The translations under genes were made by a program, and so were the position numbers. A stretch of 21,560 nucleotides of DNA from contig DFXC01000023.1 of assembly GCA_002383105.1 (NCBI GenBank), forward strand, positions 497 through 22,056. The letters run 5' to 3'. The stretch's first letter is position 1, and the number at the start of each line of letters is the position of its first letter. Below, piece after piece: positions 6,739-12,117 of this stretch. Origin of the DNA: Hyphomicrobiaceae bacterium UBA4118. Its GTDB lineage: Bacteria > Pseudomonadota > Alphaproteobacteria > Rhizobiales > Methyloligellaceae. Under the pieces are notes generated by a model that did not search any database, had not been told where the DNA came from, and saw only the letters and a program-made list of their open reading frames with translations.

Positions 6739-6764
6739 GGAACTTTTCTTGACCATCCTGCGTT
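6739..6764 (+). promoter_or_regulatory. EcfG-type promoter of a candidate small RNA
   Basis: GGAAC at 6739-6743, 17 nt, then CGTT at 6761-6764: an exact consensus match. There is no gene start on this strand within the next kilobase, but a strong terminator ends at 6870. Transcription from about 6771 would yield an RNA of roughly 100 nt. Confidence 0.7.
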
Positions 6765-6770
6765 GTTGTT

Positions 6771-6870
6771 TCCGTTCGAGGACCAGCGAACCATCCCCCC
6801 CGCTCCCGCCGCTGCACTCGAACCCCAACGCCCGTAACCGGCCTCCCCCCGGTTTGCGGGCGTTTTCTTT
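6771..6870 (+). ncRNA. Candidate EcfG-dependent small RNA (GsrN-like in design)
   Basis: About 100 nt lie between the predicted start of the 6739-6764 promoter and a rho-independent terminator. A 5' hairpin pairs GTTCGAG (6774-6780) with CTCGAAC (6817-6823). It presents a C-rich single-stranded segment (ACCATCCCCCCCGCTCCC) that could pair with G-rich ribosome binding sites. A second, GC-rich stem-loop is the terminator, with another CCTCCCCC loop. There is no credible reading frame. The Caulobacter RNA GsrN is known to be driven by the general stress sigma factor, about 100 nt long, with a C-rich target-binding loop. The same design is seen here. Homology in sequence to GsrN was not tested, and the ends are inferred. 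Confidence 0.65.
6827..6870 (+). terminator. Rho-independent terminator of the small RNA
   Basis: AACGCCCGTAACCGG (6827-6841) pairs with CCGGTTTGCGGGCGTT (6849-6864) with a single bulge or mismatch, closing a C-rich loop. TTCTTT follows. The U-tract is on the plus strand only, which fixes the orientation. Confidence 0.8.
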
Positions 6871-6950
6871 GGCGAAGCGAGAGACCGCGCGTGAGGTCGA
6901 ACATGGATCCGTGCGAGTATCGAGGCGGCGGCACCTTATCTGGCCGTGCT

Positions 6951-7106
6951 TTAGAGGATCGCGGCGATGAGCGTGACGAGGAAAACGATAAGGAAGATGA
7001 AGAACAGAATTCGCGCCACGCCGGCCGCGGCCGAGGCCACCCCACCAAAACCGAAAACACCCGCCACCAAGGCGATGACGGCGAAGACCAGCGCCCAATA
7101 AAGCAT
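6951..7106 (-). CDS. DUF1328 (UPF0391) small membrane protein
   Basis: This 51-residue protein starts [20 protein letters not shown], continues through a Gly/Ala-rich turn ([12 protein letters not shown]) and ends with a second helix ([19 protein letters not shown]). This is the standard size and pattern of the DUF1328/UPF0391 family (E. coli YtjA type). It has two TM spans and no known biochemical role. AGGAG lies 7 nt before the ATG at 7106. A near-consensus EcfG promoter (GCAAC instead of GGAAC, 16-nt spacer, CGTT) lies at 7169-7193 on the same strand, about 63 nt upstream of the start. The surrounding stress genes make membership in that regulon plausible. The gene is often missed because it is short. 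Confidence 0.88.
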   Translation of the reverse strand: MLYWALVFAVIALVAGVFGFGGVASAAAGVARILFFIFLIVFLVTLIAAIL

Positions 7107-7168
7107 GTCAGGCTCCTAAAACTTTGGATATGCGCCCGGGCGGCGGCACCGCCCTTTCCACTGCTCAC

Positions 7169-7193
7169 AACGCGCTTTGCCCACTTTTGTTGC
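7169..7193 (-). promoter_or_regulatory. Near-consensus EcfG-type promoter for the DUF1328 gene
   Basis: The minus strand reads GCAAC, 16 nt, CGTT, with one mismatch to the EcfG -35 consensus. It faces the DUF1328 start 63 nt away. One-mismatch sites are expected by chance several times per window, so this rests on location. Confidence 0.35.
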
Positions 7194-7216
7194 AATGCGG
7201 CATCAACGGCTTGCTC

Positions 7217-7561
7217 TCAGAAATGCGCGACGGCGGCGAGCAGATCCTTGCCGGTGAAGGGCTTCTTCACCAAGGGGACCCCGCGGTGCGCGGGTGGAAG
7301 CTGCTCCCGGCCATAGCCGCTGACAAAGGCAAACGGAATCCCCCGCGCCTTCAGCGCATCGGCGATGCAGCCGACCGGCTCGCCGCCAAGATGGGCATCG
7401 AGGAGCGCGCCATGCACCTCCTCGCTCGCGAGGGCCTGAAGTGCGTCTCCGACCGTCCCGGCCGGTCCGATCACGGCGATGCCCGCCTGCTCGAGCACAC
7501 CGGCGATATCGAGGGCGATGAGGAACTCGTCCTCGACCACGAGGATGCGTGTTGCTGCCAT
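7217..7561 (-). CDS. Single-domain response regulator (receiver only, FAT GUY-like)
   Basis: This 114-residue stand-alone CheY-like receiver has no output domain. Acidic residues E10-D11-E12, phospho-acceptor D55 (in 'ALLDAHLGG'), the Ser/Thr switch S81 and K100 before P101 are all present, so it should be phosphorylated. 'PFAFVSGYG' (76-84) resembles the PFxFATGY signature of the FAT GUY receivers, with Val-Ser replacing Ala-Thr. In other Alphaproteobacteria such receivers (SdrG in Sphingomonas) relay or tune phosphate flow to PhyR. The ATG at 7561 has an AGAGGG sequence close before it. The gene is within the stress island, 655 nt upstream (in its own direction) of the kinase start. A role between the HWE kinase and PhyR is inferred from this. 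Confidence 0.88.
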   Translation of the reverse strand: MAATRILVVEDEFLIALDIAGVLEQAGIAVIGPAGTVGDALQALASEEVHGALLDAHLGGEPVGCIADALKARGIPFAFVSGYGREQLPPAHRGVPLVKKPFTGKDLLAAVAHF

Positions 7562-7670
7562 CCCTCTTTAGCCTCCAGCGGCTTCGGCCCGCACCATGCT
7601 CGAACGTGAGTTCATGTGATTTCGCGGCTTCGATCAAGCCCCATGCTCAGCGTTCCAGCGTTTGCCTGGG

Positions 7671-7695
7671 GGAACCGGCGTGATGCCGGTGCGTT
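7671..7695 (+). promoter_or_regulatory. EcfG-type promoter of csbD
   Basis: GGAAC (7671-7675), 16 nt, CGTT (7692-7695): an exact match. The csbD-family start codon follows about 105 nt downstream on the same strand. Confidence 0.75.
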
Positions 7696-7799
7696 CACCC
7701 GGTCCCTGCCAGCAGAGGCGTCCCTGCGAACGCCGCCTCTGTGGACAGATAAAGGTCGCCCGCGCCTAGTGGGAGGCGAACGAAAGGAGTAAACTTTCC

Positions 7800-7997
7800 A
7801 TGAATTGGGATCGAATCGAAGGCAATTGGAAGCAGTTCAGCGGCAAGGTCAAGCAGCAGTGGGGCAAGCTCACTGACGATGACCTGCAAGTGGTCGAGGG
7901 CCGTCGCGTCGAGTTGGTCGGCAAGATCCAGGAAAGATATGGCGTTGCCAGAGACGAGGCCGAGCGGCAGGTCGACAGCTGGATGCGCAATATGTAA
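7800..7997 (+). CDS. CsbD family stress protein
   Basis: This 65-residue protein contains 'MNWDRIEGNWKQFSGKVKQQWGKLTDDDL', the hallmark of the CsbD family. The charged helix following (VEGRRVELVGKIQERYGVARDEAERQVDSW) is also typical, and the length matches. CsbD proteins are small, helical and strongly induced by general stress sigma factors in many bacteria. Their molecular role is unknown. The ATG at 7800 has AAAGGAG 11 nt upstream. An exact EcfG promoter at 7671-7695 makes this a predicted member of the general stress regulon. A GC-rich hairpin follows the stop. Confidence 0.93.
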   Translation: MNWDRIEGNWKQFSGKVKQQWGKLTDDDLQVVEGRRVELVGKIQERYGVARDEAERQVDSWMRNM

Positions 7998-8010
7998 GGC
8001 AAGCATCAGA

Positions 8011-8031
8011 CCCCCGCGATACTTTCGGGGG
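8011..8031 (+). terminator. GC-rich hairpin after csbD (weak terminator)
   Basis: CCCCCG (8011-8016) pairs with CGGGGG (8026-8031) over a 9-nt loop, 13 nt after the csbD stop. No U-tract follows, so termination is uncertain; the stem could stabilise the 3' end instead. Confidence 0.35.
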
Positions 8032-8295
8032 CGGAGCAAGCTCCATCCTCTGTTGGGCCGCGGGCGTTGATTGTGCGTGAAGCGATTTCCTCCCTAAGCT
8101 TGGCTTAGGTCGGTCGGGCGCGTCTCTGCGCTCAGGTGTACCCGCGTCAACGTCATGGGTTCGGAGTAGCGCGGAGAGTTTTCCCCGCGAACAGCGAAGC
8201 TCGGCACGGGAGCGTAGGCTCGAAGCGTTTCCCTGCCCACATTTGGCACGTAGCGCGCGCCTGGCCTGCCGCTATGCGCCTTCAGGAGAGGCAAC

Positions 8296-8451
8296 ATGCT
8301 GACGACCGTTCTCATCATCATTCTTATCTTGATCCTGCTCGGCGCCTTCCCGTCGTGGCCTTACAGCCGTGGCTGGGGATACGGGCCTTCGGGCGTGGTC
8401 GGGCTGATCCTGGTGATCCTGCTCATCCTACTCCTGCTCGGGAAGATTTAG
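8296..8451 (+). CDS. DUF3309 small membrane protein
   Basis: This 51-residue protein starts MLTTVLIIILILILLGAFPS, has a short aromatic loop WPYSRGWGYGPSG, and ends with a second helix VVGLILVILLILLLLGKI. This is the usual layout of the DUF3309 family, found widely in Proteobacteria and often near stress genes, with no known activity. CAGGAGAG precedes the ATG at 8296 by 6 nt. No exact EcfG promoter was found upstream; the nearest candidate has a mutated -35 and an 18-nt spacer. It stands alone between csbD and the converging phyR gene. Confidence 0.85.
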   Translation: MLTTVLIIILILILLGAFPSWPYSRGWGYGPSGVVGLILVILLILLLLGKI

Positions 8452-8482
8452 CGCCGCTTCTCATCGGCGGACGACACAACGT

Positions 8483-8565
8483 GTCATGGCCGGGCTTGCC
8501 TCGGTCACGTATCGCCAGATGCAGCAAGTGGAATGGATTGCCGGGTCACGCCCGGCAATGACGCG
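8483..8565. repeat. GGCCGGG-type palindromic intergenic repeat, full-length copy
   Basis: GTCATGGCCGGG at the left, a GCAGCAAGTGGA centre, and a perfect ATTGCCGGG / CCCGGCAAT hairpin (8537-8545 / 8551-8559) at the right. A short relative is at 12064-12093. This matches a family I recall as abundant between genes of Bradyrhizobium and relatives. It lies between the convergent DUF3309 and phyR genes and could act as a shared 3' end. Confidence 0.6.
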
Positions 8566-8580
8566 TGAGAATTGAATGGG

Positions 8581-9390
8581 CTAAGCGCGCATCTGCGGGC
8601 GGTCGCGCAAATGGGCGCGGCGCTCGAAGAACAGCGCCTGGCTCACGATCGCCTTCACCGTGTCGGGCTGATAGGGCTTGGTGATGAGGAAGGCAGGCTC
8701 TGGCCGCTCGCCGGTCAAGAGCCGATCGGGATAGGCGGTGATGAAGATCACCGGCACGGCGAAGGTGGCCAGCATCTCGTTCACGGCGTCGAGGCCGGAG
8801 CTGCCGTCGGCAAGCTGGATGTCGGCAAGCACCAGGCCCGGCTTCTTCTTGTTGGCGGCCTTTACCGCCTCGGCATGGGTTCGCGCCACGGCGGTGACAC
8901 GGTGGCCAAGCCCCTCAACGATGCTTTCCAGATCCATGGCGATCATCGGCTCATCCTCGATGATGAGCACGTCGGTTGCGACTTGCTGGGCGATCTCGCG
9001 GCCGGCAACGTCGATCAATTCATCGACCTTGGCGGCGTCGGCGTTGAGGATCATGGCTGCCTCCGGGATGGAGAAGCCCTCCACGGAGGTGAGCAGAAAT
9101 GCCTGCCGCGGTAGGGGCGTGATGGATTCGAGCTGGCGATCCACCGGCGTTCCTGATCCGGCAGGGAACTCCGGCTTGAGATTGATGTCGACCGAGTTCC
9201 ACAGGCCGAGAAACGTCCGGTAGAGGGTAACCCGCGGATCGAGCTTCGCATCGAAAAGCGAAGGATCCTCGATCAGCACTTCCAGCGTTGCCGCCACATA
9301 GGCGTCGCCTGCGTCTTGCGTCCCAGCAAGGGCGCGGGCGAAGCGTCGAAGATAGGGAATATGAGGCGCGATCGCTTTCGACATCGGCAT
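8581..9390 (-). CDS. phyR: PhyR, anti-anti-sigma response regulator of the general stress response
   Basis: This is a 269-residue hybrid. Residues 1-135 resemble an ECF sigma factor (region 2-like helices about 10-65 and region 4-like about 88-135) but do not bind promoters. Residues 138-255 are a receiver domain with E145-D146, phospho-acceptor D190 (VLADIQLADG), T218 and K238. When phosphorylated, PhyR binds the anti-sigma factor NepR through its sigma-like part and so frees EcfG. This order of domains is unique to PhyR. The gene is divergent from nepR-ecfG, and an exact EcfG promoter (9501-9526) lies upstream, so it is under positive feedback. The start may be Met1 or Met3 (9390 or 9384); neither has a strong ribosome binding site. 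Confidence 0.96.
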   Translation of the reverse strand: MPMSKAIAPHIPYLRRFARALAGTQDAGDAYVAATLEVLIEDPSLFDAKLDPRVTLYRTFLGLWNSVDINLKPEFPAGSGTPVDRQLESITPLPRQAFLLTSVEGFSIPEAAMILNADAAKVDELIDVAGREIAQQVATDVLIIEDEPMIAMDLESIVEGLGHRVTAVARTHAEAVKAANKKKPGLVLADIQLADGSSGLDAVNEMLATFAVPVIFITAYPDRLLTGERPEPAFLITKPYQPDTVKAIVSQALFFERRAHLRDRPQMRA

Positions 9391-9500
9391 CCGGTCATCG
9401 CTTTCATCGGTGAGCCCGGCAGGAGCCCTTTCTCACAAACCGGGCGGCGGCAAGCAACTCAAAACCATGTCAGGGGTTGAACCCTACCATGGCGGCAAAT

Positions 9501-9526
9501 AACGCCGGAGCCATCATTTCGGTTCC
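9501..9526 (-). promoter_or_regulatory. EcfG-type promoter of phyR
   Basis: The minus strand reads GGAAC (9526-9522), 17 nt, CGTT (9504-9501). It faces phyR with a leader of about 105 nt. Its -35 element is 7 bp from that of the opposing nepR promoter. Confidence 0.8.
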
Positions 9527-9533
9527 GGAAGGT

Positions 9534-9558
9534 GGAACCAATTGACCGCTTAGGCGTT
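9534..9558 (+). promoter_or_regulatory. EcfG-type promoter of nepR-ecfG
   Basis: GGAAC (9534-9538), 16 nt, CGTT (9555-9558), followed by nepR at 9627. This implies autoregulation of the sigma factor operon, as known for EcfG in related bacteria. GGTTCC (9521-9526) and GGAACC (9534-9539) form a perfect inverted repeat across the two promoters. Confidence 0.8.
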
Positions 9559-9626
9559 TTTGGGCCCCTAGGGTCGGAGGAATCCGGTATCCTAGGTTCA
9601 CCGACGAGGGTGAACAGGGGACGATT

Positions 9627-9887
9627 GTGGACCGCGACGCGAACAAGAAGGGCCGCCGGCGTAAAATGTCAGGCGCAGACAAGAAAATGGATCAAGCAGA
9701 GAGCGGCGGCGTTGGCGCGTTAGGCGAAGCATTCCCGGGGGCAGAACTCGACAACGGTCTGTCCCCTAACCTGCAAGCTCACATCGGACGCCATGTTCGG
9801 GCGGTCTTTGATGAAGTCGCGCGAGAGCCCATACCGGAGCATCTCCTACGGCTGCTGAAAGATCTTGAGCGAAGCGGAGACAAATAG
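9627..9887 (+). CDS. nepR: NepR anti-sigma factor
   Basis: This 86-residue protein is the antagonist of EcfG. The conserved NepR core is at about residues 51-80: 'LQAHIGRHVRAVFDEVAREPIPEHLLRLLKDLE'. It has the two helices around a Pro turn that grip sigma regions 2 and 4. The N-terminal 45 residues are charged and probably disordered, as usual. GTG at 9627 was chosen because AGGGGAC lies just before it; an in-frame ATG at 9666 would remove 13 basic residues without touching the core. The ecfG gene follows within 2 nt, so the two are translationally coupled and made in a set ratio. The EcfG promoter at 9534-9558 drives the operon. Confidence 0.93.
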   Translation: MDRDANKKGRRRKMSGADKKMDQAESGGVGALGEAFPGAELDNGLSPNLQAHIGRHVRAVFDEVAREPIPEHLLRLLKDLERSGDK

Positions 9888-9888
9888 C

Positions 9889-10434
9889 TTGCCGCAACCA
9901 GTGTCTGCGAGCCTGCGAGACTCCCTCGTGGCCGAAATGGGTAGCCTTCGCGCTTTCGCCGTGTCGCTATGCGGCGACAAGGAGCGCGCGGACGACCTCG
10001 TCCAAGAGACGCTGTTCAAGGCGTGGAACCATCTCGATTCCTTCAAGGAAGGGACCAACCTCAAGGCTTGGCTCTTTACCATCCTGCGCAACACCTATTT
10101 CTCTGAGCGGCGCAAGCGAAGGCGCGAGGTGGAGGATGCCGACGGAACCTATGCCGCGCGCCTTGCCACCCATCCCGAACAGCACGGGCATATGGACTTG
10201 CAGGATTTCCGCGCCGTGCTGGTGCAACTGCCCGACGATCAGCGCGAGGCGTTGGTCCTGGTGGGGGCCGCAGGCTTCTCCTATGATGAGGCGGCCGAGA
10301 TCTGCGGCTGCGCCGTCGGCACCATTAAGAGCCGCGTCAATCGTGCACGGACCCGGCTTGCCGACATGCTCGGTCTGTCTGAGTTGGAGAGCGGGCAGGC
10401 AAAAGAGCGCCTCGGCATCACCAAGACCGCCTGA
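9889..10434 (+). CDS. ecfG: EcfG general stress ECF sigma factor
   Basis: This is an about 181-residue ECF sigma factor of the EcfG (ECF15) group. Region 2 spans about residues 20-80 ('AFAVSLCGDKERADDLVQETLFKAW...LKAWLFTILRNTYFSERRKRRRE'). Region 4 spans about 106-160 ('LPDDQREALVLVGAAGFSYDEAAEICGCAVGTIKSRVNRARTRL'). It directs RNA polymerase to GGAAC-N16/17-CGTT promoters and is held by NepR until PhyR is phosphorylated. The start is unusual. TTG at 9889 has GCGGAGA 8 nt upstream and begins 2 nt after the nepR stop. A TTG at 9865 inside nepR and a GTG at 9901 are the alternatives. The sequence before 'SLRDSLVAEM' is not conserved enough to decide. Confidence 0.94.
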   Translation: MPQPVSASLRDSLVAEMGSLRAFAVSLCGDKERADDLVQETLFKAWNHLDSFKEGTNLKAWLFTILRNTYFSERRKRRREVEDADGTYAARLATHPEQHGHMDLQDFRAVLVQLPDDQREALVLVGAAGFSYDEAAEICGCAVGTIKSRVNRARTRLADMLGLSELESGQAKERLGITKTA

Positions 10435-10506
10435 GACGAGTTATCGATTTTTCGCTCGCGCTTTACCGATCGTTTGCGGACGCTCGGCTATCCTTCTTTC
10501 CGCCGC

Positions 10507-10531
10507 GGAACCCTCACGCTCTCGCGCCGTT
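10507..10531 (+). promoter_or_regulatory. EcfG-type promoter of the gene after ecfG
   Basis: GGAAC (10507-10511), 16 nt, CGTT (10528-10531). The next start codon is at 10557, giving a leader of about 20 nt with CCGGAG as ribosome binding site. This separate promoter lies 73 nt after the ecfG stop. Confidence 0.75.
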
Positions 10532-10556
10532 ATCTTCCGAACCGGAGTCTCCAACA

Positions 10557-10835
10557 ATGACATTCGCAGCCATGGACCTCGACAAAGCCAAGCTCGACCC
10601 CGACTCGGTCTTCCATGCGCCCAAGGACGTGCTCGGCGCCCCAGGCCTCTCGCCCGAGGAGAAGAAGTCGATCCTCGTCCGTTGGGAGGCCGACCTGGAG
10701 GCCTTGCTCCGGGCGACCGAGGAAGGCATGCCTCCCGCCGATCAGCGCCGCAGCCCGGCGGAGCTCCTCCGCGCCGCGCACGAGGCCATGCAGTCGCTCG
10801 ATTCCGACGCTTCGAGCGCGCGGTGCTGCTGCTAG
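10557..10835 (+). CDS. Conserved hypothetical stress-regulon protein with C-terminal Cys-Cys-Cys
   Basis: This is a 92-residue soluble protein. The middle part, 'DSVFHAPKDVLGAPGLSPEEKKSILVRWEADLEALLRATEEGMP', resembles short proteins of unknown function that I recall from Hyphomicrobiales. They have a 'PxxVL...LSxxQKxxILxxWxxDLxxLLxAxEEGM' pattern, likely two helices. After a linker, another helix (AELLRAAHEAMQSLDSD) leads to a terminal SSARCCC. Three adjacent C-terminal cysteines are rare in the cytoplasm and could bind metal or be modified. The ATG at 10557 follows CGGAG with good spacing. The exact EcfG promoter 25 nt upstream predicts strong stress induction. Function is unknown. Confidence 0.72.
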   Translation: MTFAAMDLDKAKLDPDSVFHAPKDVLGAPGLSPEEKKSILVRWEADLEALLRATEEGMPPADQRRSPAELLRAAHEAMQSLDSDASSARCCC

Positions 10836-10886
10836 CCGGCCGCCTCGCGAAACTTTCTCCGTCTTTGAAGCAAGCCACACGGCACC

Positions 10887-10912
10887 GGAACACCGGCGCC
10901 GTTTTGCGCGTT
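10887..10912 (+). promoter_or_regulatory. EcfG-type promoter of the 11041-12040 operon
   Basis: GGAAC (10887-10891), 17 nt, CGTT (10909-10912). The first recognisable gene start downstream on this strand is the GTG at 11041, about 120 nt from the predicted transcription start. Confidence 0.7.
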
Positions 10913-11040
10913 GCATAAGGTTCGGCCTCTTGCTGGGGCTCGGATGGATTTCGCTCCCCTGGAGCGGCACCCCTTGATTAGGAGGCGCCGAAAACAAATC
11001 TAATGGTTAAGGGGAGCTTCCCGGGACGTGAGGCTGGACG

Positions 11041-11496
11041 GTGGCGCGCAGGTTGCAATCCTTGAAGTTGGCGCTGATCGCCGCGATGGCCGGCGCGTTC
11101 CTGCTTACGGCGGCGGCCAGCGCCGTCGCCAACCCTGTCGAACCACAAGAGAATTCTTTCCAAAACGCCATCGATAGCCTCACTGCCTACCTCAAGGCGG
11201 ATACCAACGAGGCCATGGCGGCGGCGGCGAGGGTCGCACGGGACAATAAGGGCACGCTCGACGCAGCCAAGGCTAACATCGATGCCACGATCTCAGCCTT
11301 GGGCGAGACGTTAAGCGGCCGGAAAGCGATCCTGGAGACACTCGGTCCCGACGCGGCAGCGATGGGCGAAGCATGGAGACAGACGGCCGTCGAGTCCTGG
11401 GCGAAGATGCAGCAATCCGCTGCCGATGCGCTCGACTGGATCGCAGCCTGGATGCGCAACCACCCTCTCTCCGACGAGCACGAGACCCCCGTTTGA
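11041..11496 (+). CDS. Secreted helical hypothetical protein (EcfG regulon)
   Basis: This 151-residue protein has a Sec signal: basic ARRLQSLK, hydrophobic core LALIAAMAGAFLLTAAASA, with likely cleavage after AVA near residue 30. The mature part is almost wholly alpha-helical with no cysteine. It contains Ala-rich amphipathic stretches such as 'YLKADTNEAMAAAARVARDNKGTLDAAKANIDATISALGETLSG' and 'WAKMQQSAADALDWIAAWM'. The start is GTG at 11041 with a weak GAGG-type ribosome binding site. An exact EcfG promoter is about 130 nt upstream, and the helical protein at 11525 follows after 28 nt, so the two form a predicted stress operon. No known family was recognised; a periplasmic protective or scaffold role is only a guess. 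Confidence 0.68.
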   Translation: MARRLQSLKLALIAAMAGAFLLTAAASAVANPVEPQENSFQNAIDSLTAYLKADTNEAMAAAARVARDNKGTLDAAKANIDATISALGETLSGRKAILETLGPDAAAMGEAWRQTAVESWAKMQQSAADALDWIAAWMRNHPLSDEHETPV

Positions 11497-11524
11497 CCCC
11501 TTTTCCAAATGAGTGAGGCGAGAC

Positions 11525-12040
11525 ATGCAGAACGATCACCCTTCCCAATTCGGTAGCCAGCCCCGAGGCGAAACCCCGGCAGACAAGGAATGGTCGGAGC
11601 TTGAGCGCGACCTCGACACTTTGGGGCGCCAGCTCGCCGCGCTACAAGTTCATACCGCGTCGCTCGGCAGCCATGTGGTGGCGAGCCTCGAGGCGCGCTT
11701 CCAGGAGGTGAAGAACCGCGCCGCGAGCTTCAAGCAGGCGACGGAAGCCCAGCTCGATCAGGCGCGCCAAACCGCTTGGCGGCAGGCGAGTGAAGCCGAA
11801 GGCACCTTCAATGAGGCACGGGTGCGGTCCACCGAGGCCGCCCGTGAGGCCGCGCGTCAGGTGTGGGAGCGATCCGAGCCGCTCCGCCAAGGGGCCCGCG
11901 ACGTGGGCGACGGCCTCGTGCGCGCCTGGTCCGAGTTGCGCGCCTCTTTCGGCAAGGCAGCCGGCCGGCTTCATACCGAGGAGCACGGCACCACGAGCCC
12001 AACCCCTGCTTCAAGCGACGAGCACCGCGAGACGACTTAG
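11525..12040 (+). CDS. Coiled-coil / amphipathic-helix hypothetical protein (EcfG regulon)
   Basis: This 171-residue protein has no signal peptide, TM helix or cysteine. Residues about 22-150 form a near-continuous charged helix rich in Ala, Glu, Arg and Gln: 'LERDLDTLGRQLAALQVHTASLG...ARFQEVKNRAASFKQATEAQLDQARQTAWRQASEAEGTFNEARVRSTEAAREAARQVW'. It resembles apolipoprotein-like or LEA-like stress proteins in composition. The tail (TEEHGTTSPTPASSDEHRETT) is disordered. ATG at 11525 has GAGGCGAG just upstream; a GTG at 11513 is also in frame. It is 28 nt after the secreted helical protein and probably cotranscribed from the promoter at 10887-10912. No family can be named with confidence. Confidence 0.72.
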   Translation: MQNDHPSQFGSQPRGETPADKEWSELERDLDTLGRQLAALQVHTASLGSHVVASLEARFQEVKNRAASFKQATEAQLDQARQTAWRQASEAEGTFNEARVRSTEAAREAARQVWERSEPLRQGARDVGDGLVRAWSELRASFGKAAGRLHTEEHGTTSPTPASSDEHRETT

Positions 12041-12063
12041 AATAAATTCATCGGAATCACATC

Positions 12064-12093
12064 GTGGATGGCCGGGACAAGCCCGGCCATGAC
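12064..12093. repeat. GGCCGGG palindromic repeat, short copy at a convergent gene junction
   Basis: ATGGCCGGG (12068-12076) and CCCGGCCAT (12082-12090) are perfect inverted complements with a 5-nt loop. The element sits between two convergent genes and may work as a bidirectional terminator or RNA-stabilising stem. It is related to the longer copy at 8483-8565. Confidence 0.65.
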
Positions 12094-12117
12094 CAATTCG
12101 GTCGTCGACGAGAAGAC

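Noticed and set aside
8093..8109. Perfect inverted repeat CCTAAG/CTTAGG
   Set aside because: Only 6 bp with no U-tract and no gene start nearby. Such short palindromes are expected by chance.
8203..8229. Possible EcfG promoter (GGCAC-N18-CGTT) for the DUF3309 gene
   Set aside because: One -35 mismatch plus a spacer outside the 16-17 nt range makes this no better than chance.
10944..11003. 19-codon frame MDFAPLERHPLIRRRRKQI after the 10887-10912 promoter
   Set aside because: It could be a leader peptide, but there is no ribosome binding site and the length is too short to support from one sequence.
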